Both the position numbers and the translations under genes were made by a program. The notes beneath the pieces are model-generated. The model saw only the letters and a program-made list of their open reading frames with translations. It was not told where the DNA came from and searched no databases. From contig OZ231126.1 in NCBI GenBank assembly GCA_965153355.1, forward strand, positions 20,894,001 to 20,958,000: 64,000 nucleotides of DNA, written 5' to 3'. The stretch is from Flaccisagitta enflata (taxonomy: Eukaryota; Chaetognatha; Sagittoidea; Aphragmophora). Positions 34,757 through 46,756 of this stretch are shown here, one piece after another. The first letter of the stretch is position 1; every line of letters begins with the position of its first letter.

Positions 34757-35246
34757 GTGTCTGTCTGTCTGTGTGTCTGTCTGTCTGTCTATGTCTCGCT
34801 TTCGCTCTCGCTTTCGCTCTCGCTTTCGCTCTCGCTTTCGCTCTCGCTTTCGCTCTCGCATTTTGCTCTTGCTCTCGCTCTCACTCTCGCTTTCGCTTTT
34901 GCTCTCGCTCTCGCTTTCGCTTTTGCTCTCGCTCTTGCTTTTGCTCTCGCTCTTGCTCTCGTTTTCGCTCTCGCTTTCGTTCTTGCTTTCGCTCACATTC
35001 GCTCTTGCTTTCGCTCTCGCGTTCGCTCTTGCTTTCGCTCTCGTTTTTGCTCTCGCTTTCGCTCTCGCTTTTGCTCTCGCTTTTGCTCTAACTTTTGCTA
35101 TCGCTTTCGCTCTTGCTCTCGCTTTTGCTTTCGCTCTCGCTCTCGCTTTTGCTCTCGCTTTTGCTCTCGCTTTTGCTCTCGCTTTTGCTCCCGCTTACGC
35201 TTTCGCTTTCGCTCTCGCTTTTGCTCTTGCTTTTGATCGCGCTTTT

Positions 35247-35330
<84 letters not shown>
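34663..35330 (+). repeat. Compound array: (CTGT)n, (CGCTTT/CGCTCT)n, (CT)n
   Basis: About 34663-34790 is CTGT with TGTG changes, about 34793-35250 is imperfect hexamer CGCTCTCGCTTT/CGCTTTTGCTCT, then pure CT to 35330. Long frames on both strands are artefacts. Confidence 0.9.
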
Positions 35331-35334
<4 letters not shown>

Positions 35335-35339
35335 TTTTG

Positions 35340-36619
35340 TCTTGAAAAGGAAGAAGACGAATGAAGAAAATGAACGTCAAAAAACCAAACAGTGGCGACC
35401 TCCAAACTGACCTTTGAGACGACCCTTGGAACGCCTCTTCGTGACCTTCAGTGGGAGGGGAGGGAAGAGGGGAAAGAGGCTGGGTCGACGGTATTCAAAT
35501 ATTTGAGAGGGAGGGAGTATTGGACAATCGGATTGACTCAGTTGTTTAGGGAAATTATTGAATTGATTTTGCGTCGATTTTGTGCCTTAGAATTTTTAGT
35601 TTTGGTTTTAAAAAGGCTTTGAAGCTCTGGAGCTGGTAAGCGTGAAAATGAGGGGGACCGGATGTAGAAAATGACAAGTGTAAGCGAAGTTGTCTAATGA
35701 CGTCTTGTAAATCGAAAAGTAGCGCAATGTAAAATCAAGGGGTAGTTTCGTTTCTTAAGTCTAACTACCGGCGTTCAAATGGATTTACTGTTTGTATCAG
35801 TCGAGGTGCTGGATGGACGTAGAAGAGATTTGTTGTTGCACTAAAGAGTGTTTGGACGGAAACGAATAGAAAAGAACCCGTTTGCCGGTTTGGCAAAGAG
35901 ATGTGTTTTGCAAACGGCATCAAAAACGGGGTCGTGGGGTGAAGAAATGCGTGACCTTTCACGGGTCAAGTTATGGTCGCATTCCAATAGGATTTGCGCT
36001 CGAATATTCACGCAGTAAAAATCTTAAGTGGACGCTTTCAGAGTTCTCTTAACTTTCTGCCCCTTAAGAGTGAAAAATTGCCACTTCTGTATATTCTGTA
36101 AATTCCATAAAAAAAAAAAACAAAAAACAGTATTCAAAAAACAAAAAAAAAAAAAAAACTAAACTAAACAGCTCACCAGTGCTGCGCAATCATCACTTGT
36201 TCACTTAAGAAACAAACATTTTCGTCTTCACTCTTTTATCCGTTTCCGCTTTCCTGCAACAACCCTCAACCCTTCTCAATCGCAAACCAAATTCCTTTCC
36301 CCCCTGACCACTGGGCCCAGTTAAAAAAAAAATTGAAATGCAATACATGCACTCACGCGCACTCACGCACGAAGGCGTGCGCGTGCGTGCGTGCGCATCT
36401 CCGCGCTCGTCGTCGTCATCGTCGTCGGTCGCCCTCTACCGCTTCAGCGTTTCCCACGTCTTTCCATCGACTTTTGTTCTCTTTTGACTTTTTTATCTCC
36501 ATTATTTTCATAGAACATTTTCTGCAGGATTGATGTCAACCATCAAATTCAACTCTTGAGGCCTTTGTTGCTCGCAGCAGATGCAGACAAGCGGATGAGA
36601 GCACACGCGCATGTACAGT
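35340..36619. other. Unassigned stretch before the long-TIR element
   Basis: No recognisable gene; A-runs near 36110-36160, GCGTGCGTGC near 36375 and GTCGTC near 36410. Confidence 0.55.
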
Positions 36620-37683
36620 TTGCACAGTAGAGGGGGTCATAGAGTGATGATTTTGGAAAATCATTACAGAACTCCGGATTCTGAGGGTTTATTAAATGTA
36701 TGAAAGAGGGAAAAAAATTTTGAGCCCATAGGTATTGAGGAAAAATCCTCCAAAATGCGTCAAAGTTGAGGTGTCAAACCCGCGAAAATCACGAAATTTG
36801 CCAAAATTACATGTTTTACTTTTGTTTGTAAATTGAGTTTAATGGTAGTATTGACATTGGAATCATTCATAACATACCTCCTCTTACCTTATTTTATCAT
36901 AGAAAAGTTCAGTTTATCATATTCTCTCATGTAGATAGCTAAAAAGTAGGTCCGATTACTACCAAAAATAGGCCAAAATCATCAAAATTGTCAAATTACC
37001 AGATTCTTGCATGTTTCACTTCAGATTATCAAATGAAATAAGTCCTCAGAATCTTAATACAATCATTCTTTTCTAACAGGATACCTTTGATAAAATGATT
37101 ACTTTGTGTCTTTTTATGTTCATATCTCCACAGAAGAGTACTACAATGTCCATTAAATTCAACAGATTATACAAAGATTATCACTTCAGTGCTCAATTTT
37201 CTGCCTCCAGGACTTGCAACCTGGCATAGATGTTTTACTAAAGTTTTTGATTTTTTTTTTTTTTTTTTTTTGTTTTTGCTTTTGTTTTTGTTTTTTTTTT
37301 TTTTTTTTAATCAAATTTCCACAAAAATGTGGCGGAATTGGGCTAAACTGATAAAATGTTTGGCAAAGCAGCTGATTTTTAACCACTAAGGAACAGAAGA
37401 CAGAATGAATTTCAAAGAACAATGGGGCAAATTGTAAAACGTTCAACATTGAAGAATGAGGAATAAAAGGAATGTTAGAAGATGAGCGGGATCTGTGCAA
37501 GATCACCAAGACCTCAACTACCATTTTCAAAGTAAATCAAGGTGTCTGATAAAAACCTTTGAAAAAGTTGAAAAATTTTATATCAAAAAATCATTTTTCA
37601 AAATTGCCTTGCAAAGGTTTTTATTGGAGATTTCTCAAAGTCTTTTCAAGGTGAATATAAGGAATTTGGCTGGGATTTAACCT

Positions 37684-38583
37684 AACCCAGTGTCGCCTTC
37701 CCATTTCCCCACGCCATAAACAACATCACAGAAGCGATTACCAAAGAGGATCCTGGTATATTATCTCCAGCAAGATGGGGAACTATAGTCAACAAGTTCA
37801 TGCGGAAATACATTTCCACACTTTGTCCCTCTCGACCCTTTCGCCAGATCACCTTTTCTATTATACATTTCTGGGCTCCATCTTGGTTCCAAATCAAGAC
37901 TCACCCAAGGGCCATTGATGGGCCCAGGAATCTTCTGAAAATGGTTCAATACCTGCGAATACTTGAGCCAGATCTTCAAATGATTGTTCAAAAGGTAATG
38001 CAGCGTAATGCTTTTCTTTTCAGAGGCAATCTTGCTCTCAATGCTTGCAGATGAGGATGGTGAGGTAAGAGCACAAGCTGTTAACGCTATCCTCACCATT
38101 CGCATGAAGTCCAACCAAGGAGGCCCAGTTGAAATTCAAAGTGATGATGGCCGAGGAATGGATGAAGAAGATGAGGAGGATGATGCATTCCGATGGGAGC
38201 CATCAGAATACAAGTCCGTCACCTCTTCAACTGTTCAGAAATTTTTCATTCCAACTCTGAATTTTACGGCCAAGACATATCCAGAACTCATCAACTGGGA
38301 AGTGGCAAAGTTGACAGAACCCCCTCTGACCTTGGATCTCAATGAAGCTGAGTTATTAGCCATCAAGGAGACCCCTTTCGAAGTGTCCAACTATCCTTGC
38401 CACACTCAAGCTGTTGAAAAGGGTGTCAAGCTGGTTTCTGAGGCTTATGCTGCAGTGATTTGCCAAGAGGCACAAGAGGGTTTCATTTGCCAAAGAATTA
38501 AGGAGAGGAAGGTTTTGAACAAGTTTGAATCAAAAAAGGATTACTTCCCAAAGGTGGAAGCTGCCACTTCCTCAATGGACTGA
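37684..38583 (+). pseudogene. Transposon-borne C-terminal coding fragment, frameshifted
   Basis: One frame (37684 to about 38020) reads AINNITEAITKEDPGILSP, then WAPSWFQIK, then LLKMVQYLRILEPD and MIVQKVMQRNAFL. The next frame continues without a gap as EAILLSMLADEDGEVRAQAV and on to 38583. The break is at a TTTTCTTTT run, so a one-base indel is likely. The C-terminal part carries FIPTLNFTAKTYPELINW, TEPPLTLDL, NYPCHTQAVEKGVKLVSEA and KFESKKDYF. From memory this resembles the end of an unnamed protein family found in repeats of cnidarian and arthropod genomes; I know no established function. It sits centrally between the inverted repeats of the 3.5-kb element. The N-terminal part is missing; an acceptor-like CTAACCCAG precedes the fragment. 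Confidence 0.6.
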
Positions 38584-38898
38584 TTTTTCTCAGGCTGACA
38601 AGTTTAGTCCGGGTCAACTTGCAAACATTGTGCCTAATTGCCCTTTTGTAACTGAGGTCTTGGTGATCTTGCACAGGTCCCGCTCAGTTACTACTCTCTA
38701 ATTGATACTTCATGTTCATTTCAGTCTTCTTAGTGACTTATTCATCACACTTGCATCCTTTCAATGCAGATTATTTTGCAAATTAGTTAATGATTCAATG
38801 CAACTTTCTGCCCAATTGCCATTTCATCCATATCAGTAACTGAGGTTTTGGTGATCTTGCACAGGTCCCGCTCAGTTACTATATCTCTTTTATTGATA

Positions 38899-39075
38899 CA
38901 GTTGAACCCCGCTATAATGGATCTAAAAGTAACAGAAATCCGCATATAACAGATCTTAAAATTTGATCCCTTGATGTCAATTTCTTTCAATTTCTATGTT
39001 GCCAATAAGGGAAATCCGCCTATAGTGAATAAAATTTGTTGGTCCCTTGAAATTCGTTATTGCGGGGTTTAACTG
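38899..39075. mobile_element. Pogo/Tigger-type MITE nested in the long-TIR element
   Basis: Imperfect inverted ends CAGTTGAACCCCGCTATAAT and ATTGCGGGGTTTAACTG (reverse), flanked by TA on both sides. The insert is 177 bp, inside the right arm of the 3.5-kb element, and has no counterpart in the left arm. The terminal motif is like that of widespread pogo/Tigger MITEs. Confidence 0.8.
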
Positions 39076-40200
39076 TACTTCTTTTTTACTACAGTCTTCT
39101 TTTTGACTTCTCAAATTTCAATTCTTTTCAATGCAAAATGTTTCAATTATTCAACTGTTCCTTAGTGGTTAAAAATCAGTCGCTTTGCCAAACATTTTGT
39201 CAGTTTGGCCCAATTTCGCCACATTTTTGTTGAAATTTGATTTAAAAAGAAAAAAAAAAAGATAAAAAATAAAAAACCAAAAAAAAAAAAGTTTAATCTT
39301 TTACAATTTGCCCAATTGTTCTATGAAATTTATTCTGTCTTCTGTTCCTTAGTGGTTAAAAATCAGCTGCTTCGCCAAACATTCTATCAGTTTGGCCCAA
39401 TTCCGCCATATTTTTGTGGAAATTTGATTAAAAAAACAAAAAACAAAATAAAACAAAAAAATAAAAAAATAAAAAATAAATAAAAAAAACAATAAAAAAA
39501 AACAAATAAAAACTTTAGTAAAACACTTATGCTAGGTTGCAAGTACTGGAGGCGGAAGATTGAGCCCTGAAGTGATAAAAGCTTTGTATAATCTGTTGAA
39601 TTTAATGGACATTGTAGTACTCTACTTTGGAGATATGGACATAAAAAGACACAAAGTAATCATTTTATCAAAGGTATCCTGTTAGAAAAGAATGATTGTA
39701 TTAAGATTCTGAGGACTTACTTCATTTGATAATCTAAAGTGAAACATGCGAGAATCTGGTAATTTGACAATTTTGATGATTTTGGCCTATTTTTGGTAGT
39801 AACTACTTTTTAGCTATCTACATGGGAGAATATGATAAACTGAACTATTCTATGATGAAATAAGAGTAAGAGGCGGTATGTTATGAATGATTCCAATGTC
39901 AATACTACCATTAAACTCAATTTACAAACAATAGTAAAACATGTAATTTTGGCGATTTTCACGATTTTCACGATTTTTGCGGGTTTGACACCTCAACTTT
40001 GACGCATTTTGGAGGATTATTCCTCAATACCTATGGACTAAAAAAATTTTTCCCTCTTTTATACATTTAATAAACCCTCAGAATCCGGAGTTCTGTAATG
40101 ATTTTCCAAAAACATCACTCTATGACCCCCTCTATTGCACAGGTACACGTACGACATTACACGCATAGATACAGTGTACACGCAAACGCTAGCCCAAAAG

Positions 40201-40504
40201 CAGGGGTGTATAAAATTGAGTATTCCCCCAAAAGGTTTGGAGATGGGGAAGAAAATCAAAAGTTTAAAAAAAAGAAAAAAGAAAATTTTTTTAAGATCTA
40301 ACACTTTTGGTAGTACCAAAATGTAAAAAACAATTACTACAACACAATTTAACACTATTTAAACACAGAATATACTGTTTAATAGCTTTGAGGGGAAGAA
40401 AATCAATGATTTTGTTACGCTACGCGACGCGTTGCGGGGAAGAAAATCAAAGGCAGGGGGGGGGGGGAATAAAATCAAAAGCCGCTCAACTATATACACC
40501 CCTG
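40201..40504. mobile_element. hAT-type MITE, 304 bp
   Basis: Ends CAGGGGTGTATA and TATACACCCTG, flanked by CCCAAAAG at 40193-40200 and 40505-40512. The CAGGG tip with an 8-bp duplication is the hAT signature. The interior is AT-rich with three AGAAAATCAA-type repeats and a G-run; no coding sequence. Confidence 0.85.
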
Positions 40505-41122
40505 CCCAAAAGTCATCGTTACTACATACTAGTTAAAAAATGATTTGTGCATATGTACAAAAGAACGATTAGATAAACGGACAGAGCCTTAAACAGTATT
40601 TTCTCTGTTTATCGCCCCCTCAATTTTTTTTGAAATTTATATGAATTACTGATAATCTAGCAGGGCTTTCAATGTTTATTCTTGGTTGTTTCGCATGATG
40701 AGAGTGAATGACGTATAACCCCCCCCCCCCCGTCCCATTGCGTTTTCGTCAACTCAAACATATCTGGATACGACTTTAAATTTGCGTTACATTAACGGAT
40801 CATGTTTGATTACGTATTTGACTATACCTCCTCAAGTCTCCCCTCAGGTGAATCAGAATTTTTTCTCACCATCACATTTACCTCCTAGTTGTACCTGCTA
40901 GCCTGATTGACCCCGTTGTCCGGTGCGGTTTTGGGTGGATTTCTGGTTTGCTTGGGTTGGCTTATTGCGCAGATCGCCTGATCGGTCGGTCTGTCGGTCG
41001 GTTTACTACGTTCGTCGGCCGAGTCTCTTCGGTGCAGCGACGTCAGCGTGTGAAAAATGCGGGATGAGCAAGTTGATCAGAAATGCTTTTAAGAGGCCGT
41101 TTGGAGGAGATCGAATGAGTGG

Positions 41123-41125
<3 letters not shown>

Positions 41126-41183
<58 letters not shown>
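41126..41183 (+). repeat. (GA)n microsatellite
   Basis: Pure GA, followed by A/G-rich DNA to the hairpin element at 41231. Confidence 0.9.
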
Positions 41184-41185
<2 letters not shown>

Positions 41186-41230
41186 AAAGGAAGAAGGAAA
41201 GAAAAGAGAAGAAAAAAATAGAGAATAAAG

Positions 41231-41435
41231 CAAGTGACCGGAGTCACAATATCGTTGCGAAAGGATGGGCAGGGGCATCCTACCCCGATCCATAACCCGT
41301 GCCCCTCTCACCTACACAAAAAATCATCTAAAACGCTCATTTTCGCACTTTTCGACTCGTGTCCATAGACCGACGCGACGTACCGACGGACCCACGGACG
41401 GACAAAGCCTCTTATAGAGTTGCGTGTCCGCAACT
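41231..41435 (+). mobile_element. Hairpin element, 5' module B
   Basis: CAAGTGACCGGAGTCACAAT start (hairpin GTGAC...GTCAC), TGGGCAGGGGC core, CGAC/GGAC tract, GCCTCTTATAGAG, 3' hairpin GTTGCG-TGTC-CGCAAC then TAAAAA. Confidence 0.85.
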
Positions 41436-41448
41436 AAAAACAAAAAAG

Positions 41449-41585
41449 AGAGTGAATGAAGGAATGAATGGAAAAATGAATGAACGGATAAATGATTGAC
41501 TAATTGAATTATTGATTGATCGATTGATTGAATGAATGAATGAAGAAAGAATAAAGAAAGAAAGCAAGAATGAAAGCGAAAAGCA

Positions 41586-41669
<84 letters not shown>

Positions 41670-41688
41670 CAGAAAGAAAGAAAGAAAA

Positions 41689-41723
<35 letters not shown>

Positions 41724-41745
41724 GAAAGAAAAATGAAAGCGGAAC

Positions 41746-41784
<39 letters not shown>

Positions 41785-41790
41785 AACGAG
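41449..41790 (+). repeat. (GAAT)n then (GAAA)n array
   Basis: Imperfect GAAT units to about 41560, then GAAA with GACA/GAAC changes. Starts in the A-rich flank of a hairpin element. Confidence 0.9.
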
Positions 41791-41849
41791 TAAAACGAAT
41801 GAATTTATTGTTGAGGGTTAGAAAGTAACCAAAACAAAATTTTACAAAA

Positions 41850-41993
<144 letters not shown>

Positions 41994-42226
41994 GCGGTCA
42001 TGAGAGTGACGATGTTGCCGACGTTCGGCTCGGCTGACCTCCACAAAGATGAAAGGAAGCCGACACGGAGATAATTGACAGACCAATACCATAAAACAAA
42101 AGAAGTGATGTAGATAATGAATTTTCCTAAATGGCCCACTTTGAGCCTAGTCAATCTTTCTCAATCTCTCTGGATCTGTCTCTATCGTTGCGTCTGTCTT
42201 CTGGTCTGTGGGTGTCTGTCTGCTTC

Positions 42227-42231
<5 letters not shown>

Positions 42232-42321
<90 letters not shown>

Positions 42322-42322
42322 C
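42232..42322 (+). repeat. (CT)n microsatellite
   Basis: About 90 bp of pure CT in a CT-rich context. Confidence 0.9.
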
Positions 42323-42575
42323 TCTCACCACAGCTATTTCTCTCTCAGCCTCTCCCCCTCTTCTTCCCCTCCACCTTCCCTTCTAAACCTTCCATTAGCT
42401 AATGAGATGTTTTTTTTCTCCACGCACGTTTGCGCTTTTTCCTAAATCCTTTTTTTCCCAGATCTTCCTTCCGGTCAAATGCAGATTTTACAACAGTCAG
42501 TTATTAGTTAGTTAGTTAGTCTTAAGGTTAGCAAGATGCGTCATTCTAACAAAAGATGGGAACGTGGTATTTTTT

Positions 42576-42712
42576 AGTCGCGGACACGCGACTCTATACC
42601 TTGCTGTGTCGGTCGGTAGGTCGGTCCCTTAACCTTTTAGAATTACGGGCGATTTTCGCACTATTGCTCCTGCCCAACCGTCCGCGACTGGATTGTCGTG
42701 TATCCGGCCTTG
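42576..42712 (-). mobile_element. Hairpin element, 5' module A
   Basis: AGTCGCGGACACGCGACTC gives a perfect 3' hairpin (GTCGCG-GACA-CGCGAC); (GGTC)n tract; ends CGTGTATCCGGCCTTG. Confidence 0.85.
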
Positions 42713-44196
42713 TTTCTATAGTATATCATTTTTCTACATTTTCAAAGGCAGCAAAGTTTCAGTCTCTCTCACTGTCTTTCATGTGCGAAAACATGATGAT
42801 ATACACATTCATATCAGTACACTGTGCTCATGTTCATACCACATGGTTTGGGAAAAAAAGCGCTTAAAAATGCATCCATTTTACGCCAAGGATGCTAAGC
42901 CTGAAGGTCAATGGAGGATAGGGTTACCACAATACACTCCCCCTCCACTCTCCTAGAATCACTTTCCCTTCCCGGCATAGTATATGAACTGACAAGATGC
43001 ACATTCTTAGCCTGACTGCCCAAAGCATGAAACAGATGGCCCTCACTCTCGAAATGATGCACGGACCGTCGGTCACCGAAGCATGGAACAATCATCCAAG
43101 AAGGACCAATCATCTAAGAGGGACCATCTTCACAGACGGACAAATTACCATATGTGATCGAGGATTGGAGTCTAGACGAGAGGCTGCAGCAATTCATGAT
43201 TACCCACTCGGACATTTTGGCCTCTCGGATTGGACAAGGTGCGCGCGCGCGATTTGAGAGAGGGATTAGCCGATTGAGCGGGCACACGAGCGAGGAGGAT
43301 GTATGGTCAAGCGTAGATAAATTGACACAAGTTCTCTTCTTTTGTTCGGGCGCGAGCTAGATGGTGGTGAACATGAGGGATTATACGGATAAAAAAGAAT
43401 TAAGATACAAAGTCAATGGTTGAGGGTACACATCACTGATGAATGGTTTTAGGGGTAAGGTGAAGGAATGACCACTCTTGGGACATCTGATGAATGAAAC
43501 ACAAATCAAATACTGTTGGGTTGATATCCATGGCTTATGTTCAGGTGGACAATAACAACATTATCGCTGAATCTATACTAACACGATAATCCATATACAA
43601 GCGGAAACAGATACTTCCGCGAAATTTTCTCCTGTGCGTTCGTGCTCACGTTCATTTAACCGTCCGCTCGTCCCTCCGTACGTCCGTAATTTGCTGATGG
43701 GACCATGTCCATTTTCTTTGTCAAGCTCAAACTTGCCTGCGTTACGTTGATTTTTTTATTTTCACTCGGCGAAATTTAGACAAGCGTCTTTTAATGACAG
43801 TGACAGTCCGTCTTGAGAACAGAGCTGCCAAATGGAATCCACATGGACCCACACTTTTCCAGCATTTGACAAAATGTTGATTGGTTTCTTACAACTAGAA
43901 ATTTGAAAAAGGGGCTCGGATGTTTCAGCTGGCGATTTTGTATGATGAAGCCCATAAAGTAGTAAAGTGCTTTTTGTAGCTTGAGCCATTTCAACAAAAA
44001 TGGGCTCATTCATAAATAAACAGAAAGAAATGGACAAATTCTCTTGATGTCTTCTGAGAATTACGAAATGCTTGCAAAGACGAAGTAGCTACAATTTCTT
44101 TTTCCTCTTTCATACAAAATCAAAACCATGGGAACAATTCTAAACCATGCGTGAAATACTCAATGTTTTCGACGATTTGGGTAATGTATTGGAACT
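42713..44196. other. Unassigned stretch
   Basis: Mostly unique-looking. A 75-codon frame at 43136-43360 after a CTTCACAG acceptor-like site reads like protein but is unrecognised (see findings). Confidence 0.5.
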
Positions 44197-44220
44197 CTCT
44201 CTCTCTCTTTCTCTTTCTCT

Positions 44221-44306
<86 letters not shown>
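44197..44306 (+). repeat. (CTTTCT)n then (CT)n array
   Basis: Short CTCTTT block, then about 75 bp of CT. Confidence 0.9.
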
Positions 44307-44312
<6 letters not shown>

Positions 44313-44615
44313 GATCTTCGCCGACCATTTTACGAAAGGTAGAGCGCGGGACTCGGCGCGGTGAAGTGTGGTAATGGACGTCTGGACTCGGCCCAAGTTG
44401 GACGGTCCCAAAAGTGTGAGATCGATTGGTTCGTCTGTCTGTCGGACCGCCGGGCTAAAAAGGAAGAAGAAGCAGCTCCGGACATGGTTAGCCGAAGGGC
44501 CTCCGACTGACCCCAAGCGGGTCGGCATTGCCATTAAGAGATGCCTTCATTGTCTCGCTCCCCAGTGGCAACACCTTTGTAGACGCGGAATATGAGGGAA
44601 AACTATCTGAATGAT

Positions 44616-44651
<36 letters not shown>

Positions 44652-44769
44652 TTTCTTACCATGTCCTGCGGTGAAGTGGCCTTTTTATGTCTGGAAGGCA
44701 ATCGCCAATCGTCGGAAACGATTTGGATATGGAAATGTCTGAAACTGTCGATGTTTCGCCTCTCATTTA

Positions 44770-45110
44770 GCCGGTGGCTCGTCTGATGAGGCTGATGAGG
44801 TTGTTGTGATACGGGCAATAGTCTGGAGAAGACGGTTCTGGTGTTCTAATATGGCCCGTGACTTGTGTATAATGATGTTGTAGGTCGAGTGGTTTGTCTG
44901 ATGAGACTGATGAAGTTGTTGTGATACAGACAATGGTCCTGGAGAATTCTGTGATGGTTTTCTATCATGGCCCGTGACTTGTGTCTAATGATGTTGTAGG
45001 TCGGGTGGTTTGTCTGATGAGGTTGATGTGGTCCTAGGAAAAGAAGCATTAGTCTGAGGCGAAAAACAGTGGTACTCTATTATGGCGCTCGACATGAATC
45101 TAATGATGCT
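44770..45110 (+). repeat. 116-bp tandem repeat, about three units
   Basis: GTCTGATGAG recurs at 44781, 44896 and 45012, with ATGGCCCGTGACTTGTGT and ATGATGTTGTAGGTCG in each unit; the last is diverged. Confidence 0.8.
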
Positions 45111-45487
45111 GCTGGTCGCAGCGGCGCGTCTGCTGAGAATGTGGGGAGAAGAGACGGGGGGGGGATCATGTTTGTTTCTTATGAGGTTTTTTTTTCAGAT
45201 GCGATAATATGCTCATCTCAGTAATCTGACTCATTGTTTGTGTAATGACGTTTACGTGTCAGTGGAGTCTTTTGACCATTTCATTGTCGAGTGTCTTGAA
45301 AATTTGTACAATCATGAATTATGTTGTCATTCAGCCGTTTGTTTTATTACGCTGACGTTTGAGCATCCCACCGGTGCCAATATTGTGCGATTGATTTTGC
45401 ATTCCGACAAAGGTAAGATATCAAGCCTTAGTAATTTTTTGGCCGATTTGTTTTTGCTCAGAGAAGGACCGGCAAATCAAATTTTTA

Positions 45488-45521
<34 letters not shown>

Positions 45522-46465
45522 AAGAAAAAGAGTGCGGTCGGTATATTTGTGAGGGAGAATTGAGAAAAGAATGAGACAAGTGGGTGCTGTAACAAATGGG
45601 CGTCATATCTGGCTTTATCCGCCTTGCAAAGCATCTTGCGATATCCGTCAAGTGGTTCACACACGAATCATACAAAACGCTCCCAATATTTTCCTCCTCC
45701 ATTTCTTGTTTTGATTTCAGACAGGCGGTACTTTTCCAAAGGTCCTGTTGTCTAACTCCTAATTTTCTGAGTAATAAAATAATGAAGAGAAAAAAGAAAG
45801 ATACTGCTCCTCTCGGTCAGTCTCTCTTCCTACTTTCTGCCCTCTCTTTTTAGACTTAGTATTACCTTCGCTACTTGTCCCTCATTGTCTCAGTATCTTT
45901 TTCTGTCTGTCCGTCTGTATCAATATGCCTCTGTCTGACTGATTACTAATAGTTAGCGTCAGGCTCTCCTTCTGTTTCTTTTTCTTTCTCTGGCTTGTCT
46001 CCCTTTGTGTTGCTCTGTCTCTGTCTGTCCGCCTTTCTGTTTCTTTTCCTTTCTCTCTCTCTCTCTGTCCCTCTGTTCCTCACGTTTTTCAACCCCCTTA
46101 ATTTCATCTCGGTAGATGTACATCTACCCTTAAATCCCCCTCCTTCACCTTTTATTTCTCTCCTAAACAATGTATGACAGAAAATAGACAACCTGTAATA
46201 AATCATTTGGACTTTTTTTGATCTTGTTTGTATTAGGCAGTGGGAAAAACAAGCTTTTCATCTGAAATCTCGATTGTTTACCAATATTTTTTCCCTTCAA
46301 CTTCATCTTTGATCCGTTTTATGACTTGAATGAAATATAAAAGCCTCGTGTTTTCGCGATAGGGAGAATGTTTTCTGGCCCACGGACGCCCAGATAATAT
46401 CTAATAGAAGGAAGGGGGAGAAAGGGAAGAGAATCTGAGAGGGAGAGAGGGGAGATAGAGAGCGA
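45111..46465. other. Unassigned stretch
   Basis: Poly-A run at 45488-45518 and CT-rich DNA at 45960-46075; no gene seen. Confidence 0.55.
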
Positions 46466-46470
46466 GATAA

Positions 46471-46526
<56 letters not shown>
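46466..46526 (+). repeat. (GA)n microsatellite
   Basis: GA with one AA interruption; about 40 bp before a hairpin element. Confidence 0.9.
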
Positions 46527-46527
<1 letters not shown>

Positions 46528-46563
46528 CTAGAAAATTGAACACCCCAAAAAATCATGCAAAAA

Positions 46564-46756
46564 CAAAGGCCGGATACACGGCTACCGAAGTCGCGTGCGG
46601 GTGGGCAGGGGCCATATTTGAGGTCACCAGACCATTTGTGCAGGAGAAGTGAGGTCAAAGAAAGAAATTAAAAAAAAAAATTCAAGTGTGGCCAACCGAC
46701 CGACCAACCAACCGACCGACGGACAAAGTGGGTTGTAGAGTCGCGTGCACGCGACT
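46564..46756 (+). mobile_element. Hairpin element, module A with GAGGTCA spacer
   Basis: CAAAGGCCGGATACACGGC start, GTGCGGGTGGGCAGGGGCC core, (CCGA/CCAA)n tract, 3' hairpin GTCGCG-TGCA-CGCGAC then TAAAAA. Confidence 0.85.

Larger units (their letters stand above)
36628..40134. mobile_element. 3.5-kb DNA transposon with very long inverted repeats and 8-bp TSD
   Basis: The left end begins TAGAGGGGGTCATAGAGTG and the right end is its reverse complement. Both are flanked by TTGCACAG (36620-36627 and 40135-40142). Inverted similarity runs from 36628 to about 37530 on the left and from about 38600 to 40134 on the right; the right arm is lengthened by internal duplication and a nested MITE. The tips fit the hAT pattern (YARNG; duplication nTnnnnAn), but hAT inverted repeats are normally tens of bases, and I see no BED finger or hAT catalytic block. 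The core carries a broken coding fragment. Confidence 0.85.

Noticed and set aside
34566-35345. 259-codon open frame, plus overlapping frames on both strands
   Set aside because: Entirely within the CTGT/CGCTTT/CT compound array; no non-repeat core.
37981-38030. Short intron joining the two frames of the transposon coding fragment
   Set aside because: The GTAATG...TTTCAG segment is 29 bases and removal does not bring the two frames together; a one-base indel does.
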